64,000 nucleotides of DNA from UBA5195 sp034432755 (GTDB taxonomy: Bacteria > Chloroflexota > Anaerolineae > Anaerolineales > Villigracilaceae): positions 1 to 64,000 of the forward strand of contig DAOUBQ010000018.1 in assembly GCA_034432755.1 (NCBI GenBank), in the 5' to 3' direction. Every line of letters begins with the position of its first letter. Within the stretch, counting starts at the first letter, position 1. Shown piece by piece: positions 41,270 to 49,739 of the stretch. Position numbers and translations under genes: made by a program. The notes beneath the pieces are model-generated. The model was not told the DNA's origin. It saw nothing but the letters and a program-made list of their open reading frames with translations, and searched no databases.

Positions 41270-41596
41270 CTAAAACATCCTGTGGTCCACAATATACTTG
41301 GCAAGCGCAATAGTTGTCAGGAAACTGAGCGCGGCCAGGCCAAGCGCAATATCCACGAAAATGACGTTGTTGGCGTTGACATGCAGCGGGGCATACACTT
41401 CGCTGACGATGGCGAATAAGACCAACATACACAGGATCAAGATTCCGGTCAGGTCAACGCCAATCAGGCGGTCGAAACTGTTCTCGCCGCGCCAGGCGCG
41501 CCAGGTGGCAAGCAAAAAGAAGAGCGTATGTAAAATCAGGGCGATCATCGCCACATAGACCAGCACATTGTCCAGGAATTGGTTGAGAGCATTCAT
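41270..41596 (-). CDS. mrpF: Na+/H+ antiporter subunit MrpF
   Basis: The 108-residue protein has three membrane helices and the MrpF pattern SFDRLIGVDLTGILILCMLV between helices one and two, with DIALGLAALSFLTTIALAKY as the third. It is a small obligatory subunit of the Mrp complex. It starts 19 bases after mrpE, and its stop lies two bases from the mrpG start. Confidence 0.92.
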   Translation of the reverse strand: MNALNQFLDNVLVYVAMIALILHTLFFLLATWRAWRGENSFDRLIGVDLTGILILCMLVLFAIVSEVYAPLHVNANNVIFVDIALGLAALSFLTTIALAKYIVDHRMF

Positions 41597-41615
41597 CAGT
41601 TCACTCGTTTCTCGT

Positions 41616-42104
41616 TTACTCGACGATTTTACTCAACAGATTGCGGCGCAGGGATTGCGCGTCTTCCGCATATTCTTTTGAACGGTTGACATCGAGGGTA
41701 TGGGTGTACAGGATACCTTTTTCATCTATCGCAATTACCATCTCGCCAGGCGTCAGGGTAATGGCGTGCGCGCTCAGCGCAGCAGCCAGTTCGCTCTGAC
41801 AACCAGAATCAATCGCCACAATGCCGGGACGAATGGGGAGTTTCGGGTCCAGCACAATCAGGGCAACGGTGTAGGCGCTTTTGAACATGTCCACAATCAC
41901 CAATCCGGCGTAGCGCAAAATGCCAAAGAGAAACGGAAAGAATCGTCGCCAGTTGAACGGGCGCGAGCGGCCAGGCAGTAACGCGCTGATGCCCAGGGCA
42001 ATCAACGAGCCAAATACCAGGTTAGGAAGCAGGTTGTCGCCGGGGCGGTGCGAAAGCGCCAGGTAGACCAGTAAGAGGGGCAGGGCTATTTGCAAACGTA
42101 CCAT
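41616..42104 (-). CDS. mrpE: Na+/H+ antiporter subunit MrpE
   Basis: The 162-residue protein has two or three N-terminal helices and a cytosolic C-terminal domain, as in MrpE/PhaE. PNLVFGSLIALGISALLPGR, YAGLVIVDMFKSAYTVALIV and the LTPGEMVIAIDEKGILYTHT stretch fit the family well. MrpE supports assembly of the antiporter complex. It starts 11 bases after the first mrpD. Confidence 0.9.
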   Translation of the reverse strand: MVRLQIALPLLLVYLALSHRPGDNLLPNLVFGSLIALGISALLPGRSRPFNWRRFFPFLFGILRYAGLVIVDMFKSAYTVALIVLDPKLPIRPGIVAIDSGCQSELAAALSAHAITLTPGEMVIAIDEKGILYTHTLDVNRSKEYAEDAQSLRRNLLSKIVE

Positions 42105-42115
42105 CGTTTTATTCC

Positions 42116-43615
42116 TTACGGTAATCCCACTTGCGGCAAGGTGTTGATCACTGCAATATAGGTTTCAGGCTGAAGGAGAACGGAAACCGCATAGTCTGAA
42201 GCGGATACCAGCGGCCCACTCCAAATCCCCAATGCCAAGCAAAGCGCAATCAGAATGGCCGGGGCAATCAGTTTATCACCGTTTTTGGGCTTGAATTCTG
42301 GATTCTGCTCAAACCAGATTTTCATGAACGAACGAATGACATAACTGAGCGTGATAACGCTGGCAATGCCAATGATGCCGAGCGAGAGATATTGCCCGGC
42401 TTCGATGCCGCCCAGGAAAATCATCAGTTTACTGACAAACCCGTTTAGGGGCGGGACGCCCGCCAGCGCCATGCCGCCCAAAAGGAAAAGAAGCCCAGCG
42501 AACGGGCTGTTTTTTCCGATTCCGACGACCGCCGAAAAAGCGGCATTTTTATCGGGCGTGCGGCTGGCCATGGCGCCTGCCATCATCAGCATGGCCGCCT
42601 TTGCCAGCGCGTGATTGAAGGCGAATACCAGCGCGCCCGAAAGCGCCAGCGGGGTTCCCCAACCGATGCCAACCATGATGAACCCCAACTGACTCATCGT
42701 GGAATAGGCCAACATGCGCTTGACACTATACGTTCCGGCGGCGCCCAGGCCTCCGTAGATAACGCCGATCACGCCGACAATGACCAGCAGGGTCTTGAGC
42801 AGTTCGAAGCCCGGAAAGAGCATGATGGTCAGGCGCAGGAAGCCATACACGCCTACCTTGACAACCACCGACGACAAAACTGCATGAACCGGCGTCGGTG
42901 CGGCGGTGTGGAAATCGGGCTGCCAGAAGTGGAAGGGAAAACCGGCGCTTTTGGTCAGAAATGTGGCGGTCAAAAAAGCCAGGCCCGCCATGGTGAGCGG
43001 GTGCGAAGGATTGGCGGCAATCGCCTGCGACAATTGCGCCAGGTTGAGGGTGCCATGCACGGTGTACAGACTGCCAATTCCGAGCAAAAAAAGGAGGGCG
43101 CCCACTGTGCTGATAATCAGGTACTTATACGAGGCTTCGACGCCGTATTTGTCATCGGCCATGCCGGTCAGCACCGCGCCGCTGATGACGATGAGTTCGG
43201 CGAACACGAACAGGTTGAACAGGTCACCAGAGAGAAAAGCGCCGCTCATGCCGGTTGCCAGGCCGAGGAATACTGGATAAAAGGTCGGATATTGAACGAC
43301 TTTTTCGATAGTGCCAGTGGCGTACAAGATTCCGGCAGAAAGCACCAACTGAGTCATGACCAGCATGAAAACACCCAGCGGGTCGGCAATCAGCGTGATT
43401 CCCGCCGGAACCGGCCACGCACCCGATTGCAAGGCCAAAATTTCACGTCCCACGAAAACCTGCTGCGCCAGCGCCAGCGAGGACGCTAAGGCGGCGAGCA
43501 TGAATCCCAGGGCAAGGCCAGCCTGCCAACGGCGATTCTTGCGAACCAGCAGGGTGACAATGACGCCTGCAAAGGGCAGGACGACAGGGAGGAGTAGAGA
43601 GGATCCAATCGCCAT
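42116..43615 (-). CDS. mrpD: Na+/H+ antiporter subunit MrpD, first copy
   Basis: The 499-residue protein is the canonical MrpD of the operon, in the usual place between mrpC and mrpE. It has about 14 helices with GVEASYKYLIISTVGALLFL, FLTKSAGFPFHFWQPDFHTA, KVGVYGFLRL and FAFNHALAKAAMLMMAGAMA, which contain the conserved Lys and His residues of the proton path in this family. The start ATG 43615 overlaps the mrpC stop by one base (TAATG). A second copy ends the operon. Confidence 0.93.
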   Translation of the reverse strand: MAIGSSLLLPVVLPFAGVIVTLLVRKNRRWQAGLALGFMLAALASSLALAQQVFVGREILALQSGAWPVPAGITLIADPLGVFMLVMTQLVLSAGILYATGTIEKVVQYPTFYPVFLGLATGMSGAFLSGDLFNLFVFAELIVISGAVLTGMADDKYGVEASYKYLIISTVGALLFLLGIGSLYTVHGTLNLAQLSQAIAANPSHPLTMAGLAFLTATFLTKSAGFPFHFWQPDFHTAAPTPVHAVLSSVVVKVGVYGFLRLTIMLFPGFELLKTLLVIVGVIGVIYGGLGAAGTYSVKRMLAYSTMSQLGFIMVGIGWGTPLALSGALVFAFNHALAKAAMLMMAGAMASRTPDKNAAFSAVVGIGKNSPFAGLLFLLGGMALAGVPPLNGFVSKLMIFLGGIEAGQYLSLGIIGIASVITLSYVIRSFMKIWFEQNPEFKPKNGDKLIAPAILIALCLALGIWSGPLVSASDYAVSVLLQPETYIAVINTLPQVGLP

Positions 43616-43950
43616 TAATACTTCAGGCCTTCGATTTCATCGCTGTCACTCGTCTTATAACGAAAACCGATAACGTAGAGCAGGCTTAGCACGAAAGCGA
43701 ATCCGCCCGCGCTGATGACGATGGCCGTCAAGACCAGTGCTTGCGGCAGAGGGTCGCTGATTTGCGCAGTATGGTTGTAGTAAGCGGCGGCAATCCCATC
43801 GTAAGCGCCTGCCGTCAGTAGAAACATGTTGACAGCGTTGGCAAGAATCACCAGGCCAATGGCAGAGCGAATGATGTTGCGCCGCAACAATTGGAATACG
43901 CCCATCGCAAACATCGCGCCGATAGCAAGCGCAGTCAGAAAGTTCAACAT
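43615..43950 (-). CDS. mrpC: Na+/H+ antiporter subunit MrpC
   Basis: The 111-residue protein with three helices is related to NuoK: RRNIIRSAIGLVILANAVNM, then DPLPQALVLTAIVISAGGFA, the latter carrying the conserved PLPQALVLTAIVI block of MrpC. It starts 27 bases after the mrpAB stop and overlaps the mrpD start by one base. Confidence 0.94.
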   Translation of the reverse strand: MLNFLTALAIGAMFAMGVFQLLRRNIIRSAIGLVILANAVNMFLLTAGAYDGIAAAYYNHTAQISDPLPQALVLTAIVISAGGFAFVLSLLYVIGFRYKTSDSDEIEGLKY

Positions 43951-43977
43951 AGTGAGTACCCGTTATTTCTCATAAAC

Positions 43978-46974
43978 TTAATTCTGCCCGATTTCGGCCA
44001 GCAGATCATTGCTTTCTTTATCCGCTTCGGCGGGATGCCCGAGATTGTCGAGGATCAACACCGATGCGCCCATCACAACCAGGCAAATGGCGACTTCAAA
44101 GAGTAGAGCATTACTTAAAGAGACTCCATTGGGCAGGAATTGGGTAACTCTGAGCAAGTCATCGTAACGGATGACTGTAAAAAAGCCTCGTCCTTGCTGG
44201 CCGTTCCCAAGCAAGAAGCCCAACAGGGCATTCGCAAGGGCCAAGCCCAGCCCCAACCCAATGAAGCGCACCGGCTTGAGCCATTTCAATTTAGATTTGA
44301 TGGCGTTATAGCCAAAAATGATGTACCAACTGGCAATCGCCAGGCTGATGGTGACGCCTGCGGTAAAACCATCGCCGGGCTGGTCATGCCCATAGAAAAC
44401 ATGCGTGAGAGCCACAATCACTGCCAGCGGCAACAGAGCATAGGCCAGCAAGTGCAGGAATGAGGATGTAGGCAGGCCAAACGCGCCGCGCGGCTCGCCG
44501 ACCGGGTTTTGTCGCTCTGCCGGCTCAAGCTGTTCGCCTTTGTTTGCCTTGCGGACGGTATAGTGCATAATGGTGTAAATCCCCAGGGCGGCAAAAGCAA
44601 AGACCATGATTTCCAGCATGGTATCGAGCGCTCGGAAATCAACCACAATTGCACCAACAATGTCTTTGGCGCCTGTCAGCGCTTTGGCGTTTTCGTCATA
44701 ATACAAGGATGCTTGCGCAGGATGCTGGCGCGATTCGAGCGAGGCGAAGGTGATAGCAAAAACTACTGCTCCCAAAGCCAACGCAAGGAAAGCATCGCGC
44801 AGTAAACCGAATCGCGTTTGCCGCAAGGTAAATTCCTGCGCTTTTTTACGCAGCGTGCGTGGGATGATGGTCAGAATGATGACCAGGATGACGGTAGCGA
44901 GGATGTCAACCACGACCTGCACCAGGGCCACATCAGGAGCGGGTTCCATTGCCATCCAGGCCGCCACCGCCAAACCCGAAACCCCAAAGCCGAGAATGGC
45001 GTGCAGGTCACGCAGCAGGAGAACGCTGACCAGCGACGCACCAACGGCAATCAGTAAGGCCAGGGAGCGCAGAAATACGAAAATCCAGTTCGTTTCGGGC
45101 AGGGCAAAGATGTTTTGGAATTGCAGAAACTCGAGCGGAAGACCGCCAAACCACAAGACCATAGCAAAAGCGGTCGTCAGCATGACCCCAATGTAGAAGC
45201 GGATTTGTCCACGCTGAAGCAGGGTAGCCTGGCGCGCGCCCCATGCCAGCCCGGCGAGAGTCCCGTCATAAAGCGCGTTGACGGTCAGGTTGGGCAGGAA
45301 AGCCATCAGCGCCGGGCGAATACGATTGCGCTGCCAGAATAGGAACAGACCGAGCGAGACGGCCACAATCGAGAGAATCAGCGGCACGTTGATGCCCGTC
45401 CACAACGCAAGCGAGACTTTAACTTTATCGCCATAAGCGGCTTTGGCCGAATCGGCCAGAAAGTTGGCGAGGAAGGCTGGCTCAACCGGGGTGATGCCTA
45501 CCAACAGCGAGAGCAGGGCGGGCAGGGCGGGCGCGAACCAGAAACCCCACTTCGGGTCATAACCATGCGCGGGGTGTTTGAGGTCTGCCGGTTGGGCAAG
45601 GAACACGCCCCACACGAGAATCGCCGCCTGGAACAAAATCAGCGCCCCGGCGATGACGGTTGTGAGGGGGAACAAAGTGGCGAGAGCGGCCGGCAGGCTG
45701 GGGTGGGTGGCAGAGGCCAGCAGAGTCTCTTTCGCCAGGAATCCAAACAAGGGGGGCAATCCAGCCATCGAGAGGGCGGCGATTCCCACAATCCCAAACA
45801 AGATGGGCATTTGCTTGCGCAGGCCGCCCAGTTTGCGCAGGTCGCGCGTGCCGGTTTCATGGTCAATGATGCCTGCCGCCATGAACAGCGCGGATTTGTA
45901 GAGGGCGTGCGCCAGAATGCCGATGACCAGGGCTTTGAAGGCGATTTCGGTGTCTTGGCCGATGAGCGCGACCAGCACGCCGAGTTGCGAGACGGTGGAA
46001 TAAGCCAGGAGCGGCTTGAGGTCATTTTGTTTGGCGCCTAAATATGCGCCCACCAGCATGGTGGTCAGGCCAAAGAGCGAGAGCGTCCAAAACCAGGTAT
46101 CGGTGCCGCCCAGGGCTGGGTTGAGCCGCGCCAGCAGGTATACTCCTGCCTTGACCATTGTCGCCGAATGCAGGAAGGCGCTGGCCGGGGTGGGGGCGCT
46201 CATGGCTTCAGGCAGCCAGATGTGGGCCGGAAATTGGGCGCTTTTGGTGAACGCGCCCAGGACGACGAGGCTGAATAGCGCCGGGTAAAGCGGGCTGGCG
46301 GTCAGGATGTCGCGGCTGGCAAGAACGGTTTTGAAATCGGCGCTGCCGCTGAGATGCATCATGAACAGGAAGCCTGCCAGCAGGCCAATCCCGCCGCCGC
46401 CGGTGATGAACAGCGATTTGAACGCGCCTTTACGGGCGGCTTCGTCTTTATATTTATAGCCGATGAGCAGAAAGGAGGAGATGCTCGTCCCTTCCCAGAA
46501 CAGGAAGAGGGTAATTAAGTCACCCGCCAGGACCACGCCGAGCATGGCGAGCATGAAGAGCAGAGTGTATGCAAAGAAGCGGTACTCGATATTCGAAATT
46601 CGAGATTCGCTGGTTGAGACTTCGAGTTTCGATAAATCGAAACTCGAAGTCTCGTGTCCCGAATGATCAAAGTAATAGCCTGTATAGATGACAACCAGCG
46701 TGCCGATTCCGGTAATGATGAGGCCGAACAAGGCGGAGAGGCCATCCAGGTAAAGCGAGAAGTTCAACCCCAGGGAGGGAATCCAGGGAATGGAGAATTG
46801 CAGGGCTTTTCCGTGTAGTTGGGCAGTGAAGTAAAGCAGCGCACCGAAAGAGGCAAGAGGGAAAATAGAAAGAATCCAACCGGCTTGCGGGTTACTGAGC
46901 GACGCGCGGCGCAACAAGAGAATGACCAGAATCCCAAGGGGGAGTAGGATGAGAGGAAAGAGCAATTCAAGCAT
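43978..46974 (-). CDS. mrpA: Na+/H+ antiporter subunit MrpA fused to MrpB
   Basis: The 998-residue protein combines MrpA (about 1-780, NuoL/MrpD-like core plus C-terminal MrpA helices) with a MrpB domain (about 835-985, LLAYALLPLAVIVALTHVFY then GHDQPGDGFTAGVTISLAIA). Core blocks include LFLFWEGTSISSFLLIGYKY, GAFTKSAQFPAHIWLPEAM, APTPASAFLHSATMVKAGVY and LAHALYKSALFMAAGI. Residues about 108-131 (SFDLSKLEVSTSESRISNIE) do not fit the family and are encoded by a palindromic repeat. A -10-like TAAAAT ends six bases before ATG 46974, with no ribosome site, suggesting a leaderless operon transcript. This is the first gene of the operon. Confidence 0.93.
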   Translation of the reverse strand: MLELLFPLILLPLGILVILLLRRASLSNPQAGWILSIFPLASFGALLYFTAQLHGKALQFSIPWIPSLGLNFSLYLDGLSALFGLIITGIGTLVVIYTGYYFDHSGHETSSFDLSKLEVSTSESRISNIEYRFFAYTLLFMLAMLGVVLAGDLITLFLFWEGTSISSFLLIGYKYKDEAARKGAFKSLFITGGGGIGLLAGFLFMMHLSGSADFKTVLASRDILTASPLYPALFSLVVLGAFTKSAQFPAHIWLPEAMSAPTPASAFLHSATMVKAGVYLLARLNPALGGTDTWFWTLSLFGLTTMLVGAYLGAKQNDLKPLLAYSTVSQLGVLVALIGQDTEIAFKALVIGILAHALYKSALFMAAGIIDHETGTRDLRKLGGLRKQMPILFGIVGIAALSMAGLPPLFGFLAKETLLASATHPSLPAALATLFPLTTVIAGALILFQAAILVWGVFLAQPADLKHPAHGYDPKWGFWFAPALPALLSLLVGITPVEPAFLANFLADSAKAAYGDKVKVSLALWTGINVPLILSIVAVSLGLFLFWQRNRIRPALMAFLPNLTVNALYDGTLAGLAWGARQATLLQRGQIRFYIGVMLTTAFAMVLWFGGLPLEFLQFQNIFALPETNWIFVFLRSLALLIAVGASLVSVLLLRDLHAILGFGVSGLAVAAWMAMEPAPDVALVQVVVDILATVILVIILTIIPRTLRKKAQEFTLRQTRFGLLRDAFLALALGAVVFAITFASLESRQHPAQASLYYDENAKALTGAKDIVGAIVVDFRALDTMLEIMVFAFAALGIYTIMHYTVRKANKGEQLEPAERQNPVGEPRGAFGLPTSSFLHLLAYALLPLAVIVALTHVFYGHDQPGDGFTAGVTISLAIASWYIIFGYNAIKSKLKWLKPVRFIGLGLGLALANALLGFLLGNGQQGRGFFTVIRYDDLLRVTQFLPNGVSLSNALLFEVAICLVVMGASVLILDNLGHPAEADKESNDLLAEIGQN
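46588..46653. repeat. Palindromic repeat inserted in frame in mrpA
   Basis: Bases 46616-46633 (GAGACTTCGAGTTTCGAT) and 46636-46653 are a perfect 18-bp inverted repeat with AA as loop. It is flanked on the left by TCGATATTCGAAATTCGAGA (46587 on), also repeat-like. The whole stretch is read through in the mrpA frame as a polar loop. Confidence 0.88.
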
Positions 46975-46980
46975 AGGAAT

Positions 46981-46986
46981 ATTTTA
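46981..46986 (-). promoter_or_regulatory. Possible -10 box of the mrp operon with six-base leader
   Basis: TAAAAT on the minus strand, then ATTCCT, then ATG 46974. No clear -35 element. Same spacing as the yvcK promoter. Confidence 0.4.
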
Positions 46987-47051
46987 GCAAAGAATCATAA
47001 AAAATACCCGCTTTTGCAGCAGGTTTTGATACTTCATTAGAATATGTTCAT

Positions 47052-48140
47052 TTACGCCCGGCGGCGGACGTGGAATTCATACCAGAGCGAGATGACAAGC
47101 GTCAGCGCGGTCAGTGGCAAGACGAACCAGGCCATCACCATATTAACCATCGGCAGGGCATCGTGACCAGTGGCGTTCAAAATAAGATAGACCGTATACG
47201 CGATGTAGTAGCCGAAAAAAAGGAACCCCTCCCAGCGGAAGATTTGACCGCCGGTAAAAAATATCGGTAAGGATGCCAGCGCAACCGCAATCATAACCAG
47301 AAGATCGAAACGGATGGCTGCTTGCGAAACAGGTATGCCTGCCGGGACGATGATGGCGCTTAAGCCAAGCACCGCAAGCAGGTTGAAAATATTGCTGCCG
47401 ACGACATTTCCTACCGCAATATCTCGTTCGCCTTTGATGGCGGCCATTACCGAAGTTGCCAGTTCGGGCAGGGAGGTGCCAACCGCCACCACCGTCAGGC
47501 CGATGACCAATTCGCTGACGCCCAGCCAGCGGGCGACTTCCACCGCGCTGACGACCATCCAGCGCGCGCCAAGAATGAGCAGCCCCAGCCCCACCGCAAC
47601 CAGGGCGATGTTCAACAGCCAGCCGCGCCAGTTCTTTTGCTCGTGTGGGGCGTATTCTTGCTCATATTCCTGCTTCACTTCCTGGCTTTCGGCGCGGCTC
47701 TGGTGAATGAGGAACCACATGTAGAGAAGCAATGCGCCAAATAGAATCAAGCCTTCAAACGTGCTTACCAGGCCATCCCATGCGAAAAAGAAGGTGACCA
47801 CTGAAGCACCAATCATAATCGGCACATCCTGACGCACCACCTGCTGCTGTACCATTAACGGAGCAACGGCGGCAGAAAGTCCCAAAATCAGCAGGATATT
47901 GGCGATATTACTGCCAACGACATTGCCGATGGCGATATCAGGTTGGCCCGCCAGGGAGGATTGAAGATTGATTGCCAGTTCGGGGGCGCTGGTGCCAAAG
48001 GCAACCACCGTCAGCCCAATGACCAGCGGCGAAATGCCGGCCCAGGCCGCAATGCGCGAGGCACCGCGCACCAGCCACTCTGCGCCCAAAATGAGCAAAG
48101 CCAAGCCAGCAACAAAGAAAATCCCTGTGAGGATGGTCAT
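47052..48140 (-). CDS. Na+/Ca2+ exchanger family (calcium/sodium antiporter, YrbG-like)
   Basis: The 362-residue membrane protein has two inverted repeats of five helices each, the arrangement of the CaCA superfamily. The two ion-binding alpha repeats are visible: LVIGLTVVAFGTSAPELAIN with GNVVGSNIANILLILGLSA, and LVIGLTVVAVGTSLPELATS with GNVVGSNIFNLLAVLGLSA. Between them is an acidic/polar loop (QEVKQEYEQEYAPHEQKNW). It exports Ca2+ in exchange for Na+ or H+. ATG 48140 has GGAG six bases upstream; an in-frame start at 48212 has none. Its stop is 77 bases from the mrpA start on the same strand, so the two could be functionally linked ion-transport genes, but mrpA has its own promoter candidate. 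Confidence 0.93.
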   Translation of the reverse strand: MTILTGIFFVAGLALLILGAEWLVRGASRIAAWAGISPLVIGLTVVAFGTSAPELAINLQSSLAGQPDIAIGNVVGSNIANILLILGLSAAVAPLMVQQQVVRQDVPIMIGASVVTFFFAWDGLVSTFEGLILFGALLLYMWFLIHQSRAESQEVKQEYEQEYAPHEQKNWRGWLLNIALVAVGLGLLILGARWMVVSAVEVARWLGVSELVIGLTVVAVGTSLPELATSVMAAIKGERDIAVGNVVGSNIFNLLAVLGLSAIIVPAGIPVSQAAIRFDLLVMIAVALASLPIFFTGGQIFRWEGFLFFGYYIAYTVYLILNATGHDALPMVNMVMAWFVLPLTALTLVISLWYEFHVRRRA

Positions 48141-48293
48141 ATTTGTCTCCAAATGGATCGCGGCGACGAAAAGTCCGCCAGGAATTTTGTATGAGATAAT
48201 GTCACTGATCATACCACCACTTTACCATTCTTTCTTGGTCAGCCTGGCAACCGGCCACAAACCCGAAACGACCGTGCCGGGCGCAATCATCTC

Positions 48294-48299
48294 TATAAT
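48294..48299 (+). promoter_or_regulatory. Possible -10 box (TATAAT) of the CheY-like gene
   Basis: Perfect TATAAT 62 bases before ATG 48362 in the divergent gap (48141-48361). No good -35 box at the standard distance. Confidence 0.4.
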
Positions 48300-48361
48300 T
48301 TCTATCGCCGTCATGGTGAACAGGAGTAAAATTCCTGCATACGTCCTGAAAGGATAACTCG

Positions 48362-48733
48362 ATGTTGAAAATTTTGCTGGTAGAAGACATACCCGATACA
48401 GTCGAGTTGGTGCGCAAGGCATTATCCGCGCATGATTACGCAGTCGTCCACGCCCCCGATGCTGAAACGGGATTGCAGATGGCGCTCGACGAACATCCTC
48501 ATCTCATCCTGCTCGACCTGGGCCTGCCCGATTACGACGGCCAAACCCTGGCAGGCTGGCTGCGCGCCGAACCAAGCCTGACAGGCATTCCCATTATCGC
48601 TTTTACCGCCTGGCCGCAAGAAACAGCCCGAAAAATGGTGGAAAGTTACGGCTGCAACGGGTATATCCAAAAGCCCATCCAGAAGATCAAAGATTTCGTT
48701 GACCAGATTGACTCTTTCCTGAAAACCGGCTGA
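48362..48733 (+). CDS. Single-domain response regulator (CheY-like)
   Basis: The 123-residue protein is one receiver domain with acidic pocket E8-D9, phospho-acceptor D52 (LLDLGLPDYDG), T82 and K104 (YIQKPI). No output domain. It should receive phosphate from a histidine kinase and act by protein contact, perhaps on the GNAT protein encoded two bases downstream. AAAGGA lies six bases before the start. It opens the signalling island that fills the rest of the window. Confidence 0.93.
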   Translation: MLKILLVEDIPDTVELVRKALSAHDYAVVHAPDAETGLQMALDEHPHLILLDLGLPDYDGQTLAGWLRAEPSLTGIPIIAFTAWPQETARKMVESYGCNGYIQKPIQKIKDFVDQIDSFLKTG

Positions 48734-48735
48734 AG

Positions 48736-49632
48736 ATGCCTGCCATGACCGACGAAAAAATTCAACTCGTTCCAACGAGCCGCTTCACCATCGAACAATT
48801 GACCGCTATTTATAACCAGACTCGTGTTGACTACCTGGTTCCGATGCCTATGAACGCCAAGCGCCTGGGAGATTACATCGCGGATTACGATGTAGACCTT
48901 GACCATTCCCTGGTTGCCATGCAGGGCAATGAATTGCTGGGCGTGGCGATGTTGGGCGTGCGCGAAGGCCGCGCCTGGATAACCCGCCTGGGCGTGCTGC
49001 CCAACATTCGGCGCAGCGGCGTGGGGCAGGCGCTCATGGAGGGGCTGCTCGAAAACGCAGCCAAACTCAATCGTCACTTTGTGATGCTGGAAGTCATCAA
49101 AAACAACCTCCCGGCGCATCGGCTCTTTCTCAAACTAGGCTTCCGGGAAATCGGGGAACTGCTGGTCTTGCGCCGCGCGCCAGTCCTTCCCCCACCCGAC
49201 CCGGTCGTTGCCGATGCCCGGCGGCTCGAACGCATTGACGCCCTGCGCCTGGCCGGACGCGACCGCGGCACCATGCCCTGGACCAACCAATCTGAAACCC
49301 TCCTCAACGCGCAAGATGTTTCTGGGTTGGAAATTACCCTGGCCGATGACAGCCAGGGCTGGTTAATCTATCAACGCCAAAAATTTATTCTCACCCGCTT
49401 TGCCTACAAAACTGAAAGGGGAAATCCTGCAACGGTGGCCTATGCGTTCCTCTCGCACCTGCACCATCAGTACCCCCGGCTCGATACCCACCTGGAAAAC
49501 ATCCAGGTCAACGATCCACACCTGTCTGCCTTTTATGAAATGGGCTATGTAGAATCTTTCCGGCGCATCGAAATGTGGCTGGGCAACCCACCGCCAGAAC
49601 TACATATCAAAGCCCCCGCCGGATTGCCCTGA
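48736..49632 (+). CDS. GNAT N-acetyltransferase with extra C-terminal domain
   Basis: The 298-residue protein has a GNAT domain in the first 150 residues: LLGVAMLGVREGRAWITRLG followed by VLPNIRRSGVGQALMEGLLE as acetyl-CoA loop and NNLPAHRLFLKLGFREIGEL. The C-terminal half (SQGWLIYQRQKFILTRFAYK, NDPHLSAFYEMGYVESFRRI) resembles a second, degenerate GNAT repeat without an intact CoA loop. Substrate unknown. It begins two bases after the CheY-like gene, so the acetyltransferase may be controlled by that receiver (inference). ATG 48745 is an alternative start. Confidence 0.87.
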   Translation: MPAMTDEKIQLVPTSRFTIEQLTAIYNQTRVDYLVPMPMNAKRLGDYIADYDVDLDHSLVAMQGNELLGVAMLGVREGRAWITRLGVLPNIRRSGVGQALMEGLLENAAKLNRHFVMLEVIKNNLPAHRLFLKLGFREIGELLVLRRAPVLPPPDPVVADARRLERIDALRLAGRDRGTMPWTNQSETLLNAQDVSGLEITLADDSQGWLIYQRQKFILTRFAYKTERGNPATVAYAFLSHLHHQYPRLDTHLENIQVNDPHLSAFYEMGYVESFRRIEMWLGNPPPELHIKAPAGLP

Positions 49633-49739
49633 AACGGTTGCGCAGGCTGACAATATCATATTGAAAGCAGGACGAAGCAGTCTGATGGGTGGATAATCAT
49701 GTACAATTTATCAAAGTCAATCTTGCGCAATCTCAAAGT

